20,908 nt of DNA from IMG/VR virus record IMGVR_UViG_3300017788_000218, positions 1-20,908 of that record. One strand, 5' to 3'. This document shows positions 16,002-20,908 of the stretch, piece by piece; within the stretch, counting starts at the first letter, position 1, and each line of letters starts with the position of its first letter. The notes beneath the pieces were generated by a model, which did no database searches, had not been told where the DNA came from, and saw nothing but the letters and a program-made list of their open reading frames with translations. The translations under genes were made by a program, and so were the position numbers. This DNA comes from a virus.

Positions 16002-16625
16002 TTAACTTTTTTGAAAAGTTATGTTAAATCTTGCTGCGAAATCATTATAATTTATATTTCTGTAATTATTTATTCCCATTGTAAAACAAGGAGGGGTCAT
16101 AAATTTTTTACCCACGACTCTATAGAACATGGTGTCTTTATATTCTCTAAAAACTTTTTCTGTTTGACTTACCCAATTTCCAAAAAATGTCGGAACTTCG
16201 CTGCTTTTCTTATAGTTAAAAGTATCTGCATAAACATTATTAAATTTGCCGTCAACACCTTCAAAGTCAAAACCTAAAATGAATATTTCTTTATGTCCAA
16301 ACTTTGCAGCTAACCACAAGGCTGTGGGTCCGGAACTCCAGCCTTTGTGGGTATCAAAAAAATTAATATAAGGAGTATCAATAATTCCTTTATTAGGATT
16401 AGTCCAAACCGTATGATTTTTATGATATCCTGATTCGATGATTTCGTTGGCCATTTTAACATCCACTGCCACTAAATGATCTACAGATGTCTCTCGATAT
16501 AATGCATTACATCCGTAGAGATACCCGTGAGATTTTAAATCTTCAACTTGTATATGTAATCTACTTTTGCCGTTACCTAGTACGAAGGCAGACTTACTGG
16601 GCTGGTTCTGCGGGTGGTTGGCCAT
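16002..16625 (-). CDS. DUF115/sialyltransferase-like Rossmann protein inside head module
   Basis: This gene encodes 207 residues from ATG 16625. A TTG at 16640 would add five residues. It overlaps the end of the 80-residue gene by 32 bases in another frame. Residues 12-21 read SAFVLGNGKS, a glycine-rich loop after a beta-strand. It is followed by YGCNALYRE (37-45), DHLVAVDVKM (49-58) and SSGPTALWLAAKFG with IFILGFDF (97-121). This order of a G-(N/S)-G-x-S loop, a C/V-N box, a strand with VAVD, and SGxxAL-x-A...LGFDF is shared by DUF115/MptE-like proteins and resembles GT42-type sialyltransferases. No membrane segment or signal peptide is seen. It may act on a sugar or nucleotide substrate; the reaction is unknown. 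Its position between portal and core genes is unusual for an enzyme. Confidence 0.75.
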   Translation of the reverse strand: MANHPQNQPSKSAFVLGNGKSRLHIQVEDLKSHGYLYGCNALYRETSVDHLVAVDVKMANEIIESGYHKNHTVWTNPNKGIIDTPYINFFDTHKGWSSGPTALWLAAKFGHKEIFILGFDFEGVDGKFNNVYADTFNYKKSSEVPTFFGNWVSQTEKVFREYKDTMFYRVVGKKFMTPPCFTMGINNYRNINYNDFAARFNITFQKS

Positions 16626-16836
16626 ACATTTGTCTAACAAAGCCTAGTTCTGATTCTTTTTCGGCTTCATGGGCTTCACTCTGCATCCTTAACATGTTGA
16701 TTTGTCGTAAAGTTAGTTTAACTTTTCGAGTATCATCTCGATCTACTATTGAAATGTCGTTAGAAGATTCATATCTTCGATCGATACTATAATCACTGTT
16801 TTTATCGTTAAAATAAAAAAACTCTAATAATTTCAT
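16594..16836 (-). CDS. small protein downstream of the portal gene (gp67-like position), 80 aa
   Basis: This 80-residue protein begins MKLLEFFYFNDKNSDYSID. The middle holds a DDTRKVKLTLRQINMLRMQS segment and a charged helix EAHEAEKESELGFVRQMYG. The end is Pro/Ala/Gln-rich. Small proteins of this type, with a 'DDTRK-x-(K/R)-LTL' stretch, sit just after gp20 in T4-like marine phages as far as I recall, in the place of T4 gene 67, a prohead core protein. Equivalence is inferred from place and size only. No ribosome-binding site is visible. An ATAAATA motif lies only about 7 bases before the ATG, so a transcript started there would have almost no leader. Confidence 0.75.
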   Translation of the reverse strand: MKLLEFFYFNDKNSDYSIDRRYESSNDISIVDRDDTRKVKLTLRQINMLRMQSEAHEAEKESELGFVRQMYGQPPAEPAQ

Positions 16837-16843
16837 AGTCTAA

Positions 16844-16850
16844 TATTTAT
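16844..16850 (-). promoter_or_regulatory. T4-like late promoter motif (ATAAATA) after gp20
   Basis: The minus strand reads ATCGATAAATATTAGACTATG, with the start codon of the 80-residue gene at its end. The motif is 7 bases after the gp20 stop codon. It matches the T4 late element TATAAATA in 7 of 8 positions. The very short distance to the ATG is odd. Confidence 0.5.
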
Positions 16851-16857
16851 CGATATG

Positions 16858-18558
16858 TTATTGTGCAGGAGGAATTGAGTCATCGGTTGTTTCTGCTTCG
16901 GGTTCAGCAGGTGCTTCCATGCCCTCTGGAGCTTCTGCTGATTGGGCAGACATATCGGATTCTAATCCGCCCGGAGTGATTCCCATAGATCTCATATCGC
17001 TGGCGGCATCAATGTTTGATGTTAGTTTCGCTCCATTTTCTTCTTTCCACAAGCGCTCATTTTCTGTAATTTCCTCTTGGGTAAGTCCTAAGAATCTCTT
17101 AAGAGCGAACCGCTTAGATACATAAGGAACTTCCTGTAATGCGGCAAAACTTTGTATTCTGGCATTATCGAGTTCTGATTGACGATATGCGGCAAAGTTT
17201 TGAGGTGGATTAAATTTTAATTCAAAAAGGCTATTATCGATATTAATGCCTTGTTTGTGCATCCAGAGCTTAAATTCTAGATCAAATTCTTCGATCATTA
17301 AACTTTGTAATCTCTTGCAATACTCATTAAAACGCAATTCTTGAATGTATGCTGTTCCTACTTTTCCGTCAGTGAATGCCATCTGGCTGTCGTCTGGTCC
17401 TGTCGGCAAATAACTGCTAGGAATACGCAGAGCGCGGAATAATTTGTTTGTGAAATATTTTAAATCGTCGATCTCACCGAGGTTAGTACCGCCGGGCAAT
17501 GTTTCAACTTTTGATCCGCGACCTTCTGCTGTTTGTGGGAAAAAATAATCTTCATTGATACTTAACGGATTATAACTAGCATCAATTACTGATGTCCCAC
17601 CGCCTGTTGAACTAGGAATCCTACGCTGATGTATTTCGTTTTTAACTCGTTCAACAAATCCCATAGCCATGTGTGCTGGCATATTACCTACATCGATATA
17701 GAAAATTCTGCGCTCAGGAGCACGTTGTATACGATAGATAATAATGGCATCTTCAAGCAATTCTTTCTGCTTGTAGACTTTGAATACTGATTCTAATAAG
17801 CTGTTTCCAAAAGGATAGTTATTATCTAAACCCTCACTTAGACTAATGTGTATGACATTTTTTGCATTTATCGCCACTTCGTTTACTTGTGTCGAAAACC
17901 GAGTTCCTGTTGCTTGCGGGGTGGTTCCTACCATACCTCGCCCTAAGGCGCCACCGCTAACATAACTGGCCGTGCCTTGGGGACTGGTATGTGTGTTTGG
18001 ATGTATAGTTGTTGCCACAAGTTCTTTAAAATTAAAATTAAAGTCTTGGATCACATACTGCTCAGGCTCTTTACCTTCACTTTCATTTACAATTACCTTG
18101 CTTACTTTTGCAGGATCAACGTAATACCATTTTAAAGTTTCTGGATCTTTGACAAAAAAGCAATCACCGTATTTGAATGTATTTCTTACTATTTTAAATA
18201 CTCTATTTTCAAATTGCTGCGTTTTATTCCACTTTTGTAAACTCTCTTTTAATATCTTAACTTCAGTAGCGGTCGGTTGACCTTTAAAAAATATCTGAAA
18301 TGCTGTGCTATTTTCTTTATTTTTTTGGCTACAAAATTCTGCAAGGATATCAAGAGCAGCATTAATTTCGCTGTCCATATCCATGGTGTTATATTGCATA
18401 TAACGCTCAACACGATTAGGAGTACCGGCATAAACATCGGGTAGATAATTTGAATAGTTAGTTCTAGCAGGACCAGGTTTGCCGCCATTACCTAGAGGAC
18501 TAAATTGGCCTCTGTTGTTTTCTATTTTAACAGGCGTGAAATACTTTTTCCAAGACAT
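16858..18558 (-). CDS. gp20: portal vertex protein gp20
   Basis: This 566-residue protein begins MSWKKYFTPVKIENNRGQF. It is the T4-type portal, a dodecameric ring at one capsid vertex through which DNA is packaged and to which the tail joins. Marks include YNTMDMDSEINAALDILAEF (56-75), FKYGDCFFV (128-136), YPFGNSLLE (248-256), the strongly conserved IQRAPERRIFYIDVGN (277-292), and EGRGSKVETLPGGTNLGEIDD (345-365). The C-terminal 50 residues are Ala/Pro/Glu-rich. It starts 6 bases after the tape-measure-like gene; a GGGGG stretch about 13 bases upstream is the only ribosome-binding candidate. Its length is close to that of T4 gp20 (524) and cyanophage portals. The T4 order gp20, core, gp21, gp22, gp23 follows. 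Confidence 0.97.
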   Translation of the reverse strand: MSWKKYFTPVKIENNRGQFSPLGNGGKPGPARTNYSNYLPDVYAGTPNRVERYMQYNTMDMDSEINAALDILAEFCSQKNKENSTAFQIFFKGQPTATEVKILKESLQKWNKTQQFENRVFKIVRNTFKYGDCFFVKDPETLKWYYVDPAKVSKVIVNESEGKEPEQYVIQDFNFNFKELVATTIHPNTHTSPQGTASYVSGGALGRGMVGTTPQATGTRFSTQVNEVAINAKNVIHISLSEGLDNNYPFGNSLLESVFKVYKQKELLEDAIIIYRIQRAPERRIFYIDVGNMPAHMAMGFVERVKNEIHQRRIPSSTGGGTSVIDASYNPLSINEDYFFPQTAEGRGSKVETLPGGTNLGEIDDLKYFTNKLFRALRIPSSYLPTGPDDSQMAFTDGKVGTAYIQELRFNEYCKRLQSLMIEEFDLEFKLWMHKQGINIDNSLFELKFNPPQNFAAYRQSELDNARIQSFAALQEVPYVSKRFALKRFLGLTQEEITENERLWKEENGAKLTSNIDAASDMRSMGITPGGLESDMSAQSAEAPEGMEAPAEPEAETTDDSIPPAQ

Positions 18559-18564
18559 TTAATG

Positions 18565-20908
18565 TTATGCCCCCATTACCATTCCGGGAGATTGGAAAAC
18601 ATCATTTCCTAGACTACGCTGTACCGCTAATTGTCTATCGTTGAGGTCTCGCACACCCTTGTTTATATGTATAAGTTGATCCATCTTCGTATTTAAGTTA
18701 GCCAGCAGAGTTTCTGCAGATTCTTGGGGTTTGATCTGCTGTCTTTCTTGTTGTTGTCTTTGTTCAGCTTCTTTTTCTGCATTAGCTCTTGCTTCAGCTT
18801 CACGGGTCGCTTGTTGCTCAATTTCTTGTCTAGTGGGTTCAGTTCTAGCTGTGGCACTTCCATAATGTTGTTTATGAGCGTATTCAGCAACTGCTTCGGG
18901 GCTCATGTTTCCTAAATCTACGGGCCCAGTAGCTGATTGTGATGCCGTCGCTCCACCGCTTGCTCCGCCACCTCCTCCGCCACCTCCTCCGCCACCTCCT
19001 CCGCCACCTCCTCCGCCACCTCCCGAGAATGTTGGCATGCTAATATTTGGAAGAGCAAATGCCTTACCAAATTCACCCCTTTCTAACGCCTTTCGTTCAT
19101 CTTCTTTTTCTCTGGCTCTACGAGCATCTTCGGCCCTGTTTCGTTCTCTGTTTGCGGCCATATCATCTCGCATTTTCCTCGCTAAATTTGCTCTTCCTTC
19201 TAATAGCTCAGTTCTTTCTGCCTCTAACGCTGCTTTTTCTTCTGGTGTGGCACTCTCTAAAAAAGGTAAAAAATCTTTAAGTCCATACCATAATTTTTTC
19301 AAATTTAAACCAAGTTCTTGTATATAGCTCCATAAAAACTTAAATCCATCACCGACTACTCCCATATCAACCCCTAATTTTCTTGCATATTCTTTTATGC
19401 CGACAAAAACAGCAGTCAGCACACCAACGATCGCTATAAGTTTAATCATCGGTAAGGCCATAGCCATATATTTGACTAGATTTGCTATAAGTGCCGGGAT
19501 AAGACTTAAAAATGCCGGTATTACCTTAAAAGCAATAACCGATCCTACTGCTGCTAACACAGGCAACCAATTATCTTGTAAAAATTGTTTGACATGCAAC
19601 AATGCCGGAAGAACGTATTCTCGAATTACTCCCCCAAGGTAAGTAAACACCGGAACTAGCATTGTGTAGGCTACACCGGCTGCTTCGATCAGTCCCTTGA
19701 CTAACCATTCTAATGTAGGAATAACGACTTTTAATATTACATCAGCAAGGAAAACAACCGCAGGAACGATATAGTTAGTAAAGATTGGTATAATAAAATC
19801 TACCATCTTTTGCAGGAGTCCCATCATCTGATTTAGCGCACCTATGTTAGAAGCTAACGTCATTTGTATTCCGTTAGTCAATGCCGCTAATTGCTGCTTC
19901 ATTTCTTCCATTGCTGCTGCCTGACCGTCGGTATTATTAGTAGCATTATTTTGTGCCGCCGCTCCTTGAACTAGTGCATTTTTGCCTATTTGTGCAGCAG
20001 CGGTAAATTGTTTTGTCTGGGTCGCGAAATCAGCACTGAATCTTCCGATATCTTTGTATTGTAATTGCGCAGCTTGACCTTCTCTTCGCAGAGTTTCGTT
20101 TAACCGATTCCTTTCTTCTAAAGATATCTGTTCTCCTCTCTGAGTTTTGGCTGCAAAATCTGCCATCATTGCTGCCGATTCCGGCATCATACTCATGAAT
20201 TTTCTACTTTCTTCTGTTGTAGCAGACCCCGTGGCTATGATGTCTTTGGCTACATTTTGTAACGGACCAGGCAAACCGATAACAGTATTTCTAACACTTG
20301 CTGCCGCTTTTTCATCTAATCCAGCAATGGCTGCTTGATATTGAGCATCATTCATAAGTTCTTCCATTTGCTGTTGTTTTGTACTTCTTTCCTCACCAGT
20401 TACTTTGGCCATTAAATCTAATTCTTTGAGATATTTTTTGCTTCCTTCGATTAATTGGGCGTTAGTCATGTTTTGATTTCTTCCGCCTAACATAACTACT
20501 TTTGTATAATTGGCTAAACCCTTGTTAACTTCTGCAGTAGAAAACCCCAAAGCATATAAATCTTTGCTACTAGTTCTTAGACCCCTGGAAATTTCTGCAA
20601 ATCTTTTCGCACCTGTTTCTGTATTTCCTCCTAATAGTCGTAATGCAGGAGCACTTTCTTTCATTAATTGAGCATAATCTTTCATTGTCATACCGGCAGC
20701 AGAAGCAGCTCCAGCAAATTGACTAATACTTCCTGCAAATGTTGCGCCCGATTGGGATGCTAATTGAAAAGCACCTGTAGTTTTTTCTACAGCCGAGGCA
20801 ATTGCACCGAATACACCTGCTAATAATCCGCCAACAACAGGGATCATATTCATAGCACCAGCTGCCCCTGATAAACTATCATCTAGATTGGCCAATGCGT
20901 TAGTTGCA
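18565..20908 (-). CDS. tape-measure-like protein, partial at 5' end
   Basis: At least 780 residues are present. The frame is open to the window edge (upstream codons Ala-Thr-Asn-Ala before the TTG at 20893-20895), so the true start is probably outside the window. Residues about 1-340 are helical, rich in Ala, Gln and Met, and include IPVVGGLLAGVFGAI and QSGATFAGSISQFAGAAS. Roughly residues 345-505 contain several long hydrophobic helices (for example DFIIPIFTNYIVPAVVFL and LIAIVGVLTAVFVGI). A charged coil (EAERTELLEGRANLARKMR), a 20-glycine tract and a Gln/Glu/Arg-rich helical tail follow. This layout is typical of tail tape-measure proteins and related tail proteins with membrane-active segments. 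T4 gp29 lies elsewhere, so this could instead be a different tail or injected protein. The end is 6 bases before gp20. Confidence 0.75.
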   Translation of the reverse strand, partial: ATNALANLDDSLSGAAGAMNMIPVVGGLLAGVFGAIASAVEKTTGAFQLASQSGATFAGSISQFAGAASAAGMTMKDYAQLMKESAPALRLLGGNTETGAKRFAEISRGLRTSSKDLYALGFSTAEVNKGLANYTKVVMLGGRNQNMTNAQLIEGSKKYLKELDLMAKVTGEERSTKQQQMEELMNDAQYQAAIAGLDEKAAASVRNTVIGLPGPLQNVAKDIIATGSATTEESRKFMSMMPESAAMMADFAAKTQRGEQISLEERNRLNETLRREGQAAQLQYKDIGRFSADFATQTKQFTAAAQIGKNALVQGAAAQNNATNNTDGQAAAMEEMKQQLAALTNGIQMTLASNIGALNQMMGLLQKMVDFIIPIFTNYIVPAVVFLADVILKVVIPTLEWLVKGLIEAAGVAYTMLVPVFTYLGGVIREYVLPALLHVKQFLQDNWLPVLAAVGSVIAFKVIPAFLSLIPALIANLVKYMAMALPMIKLIAIVGVLTAVFVGIKEYARKLGVDMGVVGDGFKFLWSYIQELGLNLKKLWYGLKDFLPFLESATPEEKAALEAERTELLEGRANLARKMRDDMAANRERNRAEDARRAREKEDERKALERGEFGKAFALPNISMPTFSGGGGGGGGGGGGGGGGGGGGASGGATASQSATGPVDLGNMSPEAVAEYAHKQHYGSATARTEPTRQEIEQQATREAEARANAEKEAEQRQQQERQQIKPQESAETLLANLNTKMDQLIHINKGVRDLNDRQLAVQRSLGNDVFQSPGMVMGA
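18964..19023 (-). repeat. 12-base tandem repeat, 5 exact copies, coding Gly20
   Basis: The plus-strand unit TCCGCCACCTCC is repeated five times without error. On the minus strand the unit reads GGAGGTGGCGGA and encodes four glycines, so the block encodes twenty. It is in frame and lies between the charged coil and the C-terminal helix of the tape-measure-like protein. A tract this regular is prone to copy-number change by slippage. Confidence 0.95.

Noticed and set aside
16004-16020. AT-rich inverted repeat at the end of the transferase-like gene
   Set aside because: The 7-base arms are nearly all A/T and no T-rich tail follows on the coding strand, so it is not a convincing terminator.
16067-16073. 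ATAAATA motif inside the transferase-like gene
   Set aside because: It falls in the codons for Gly-Ile-Asn-Asn within the gene, with no gene start nearby; treated as chance.
18905-19327. Open plus-strand frame with a long proline run
   Set aside because: It is the reverse complement of the polyglycine tract in the tape-measure-like gene; no ribosome-binding site or family pattern supports it.
1-20908. CRISPR arrays, transposons, integrase or attachment sites
   Set aside because: No spaced direct repeats, transposase or recombinase motifs, or terminal inverted repeats were seen on either strand.

Overview
This window looks like part of the virion-structure region of a T4-like (T4 superfamily) tailed phage with a contractile-tail-type gene set. 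It most resembles the marine and far-T4 members (cyanophage or pelagiphage-type gene order) rather than the coliphages. The evidence is an ordered run of T4-type head genes on the minus strand: portal gp20, two small prohead-core-like genes, prohead protease gp21, scaffold gp22 and major capsid protein gp23. Next come small beta-rich virion proteins and fibre-like proteins. Every convincing gene is on the minus strand and transcription runs from right to left. The DNA is AT-rich, coding is dense and no gap exceeds 140 bases. The host cannot be named from the sequence.

Layout in transcription order (right to left). At the right edge is a tape-measure-like protein, open at its 5' end, with a 20-residue polyglycine tract (18565-20908). 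Next are the portal gp20 (16858-18558), an 80-residue protein (16594-16836), a nucleotide-sugar-transferase-like (DUF115/sialyltransferase-like) protein placed inside the head module (16002-16625), a very acidic prohead-core-like protein (15109-15912), protease gp21 with a GTG start (14463-15095), scaffold gp22 (13359-14447) and a short gp23 (12178-13347). A strong hairpin terminator follows gp23.

After the terminator comes a small helical protein (11835-12104). Then follows an array of virion and fibre proteins: 126, 335, 187, 172, 496, 503, 109, 122 and 1115 residues. A large protein runs off the left edge (1-1970). The 335, 172, 496 and 503 residue proteins share short beta-strand modules. 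The 496 and 503 residue proteins are paralogues. The 1115-residue protein carries ten tandem CBM5/12-like sugar-binding repeats ahead of a beta-helix domain.

How the genes would work together (inference from T4): gp20 forms the portal and nucleates the prohead. gp22 and the acidic core protein form the scaffold core, gp23 forms the shell, and gp21 digests the core and trims gp23, where a matching L-x-E site lies at residues 39-41. The left half probably supplies fibre, collar or baseplate-decoration proteins that contact the host surface. Six exact ATAAATA motifs lie next to gene starts and the stop codons before them, which fits a T4-type late-promoter system that divides the region into several transcription units.
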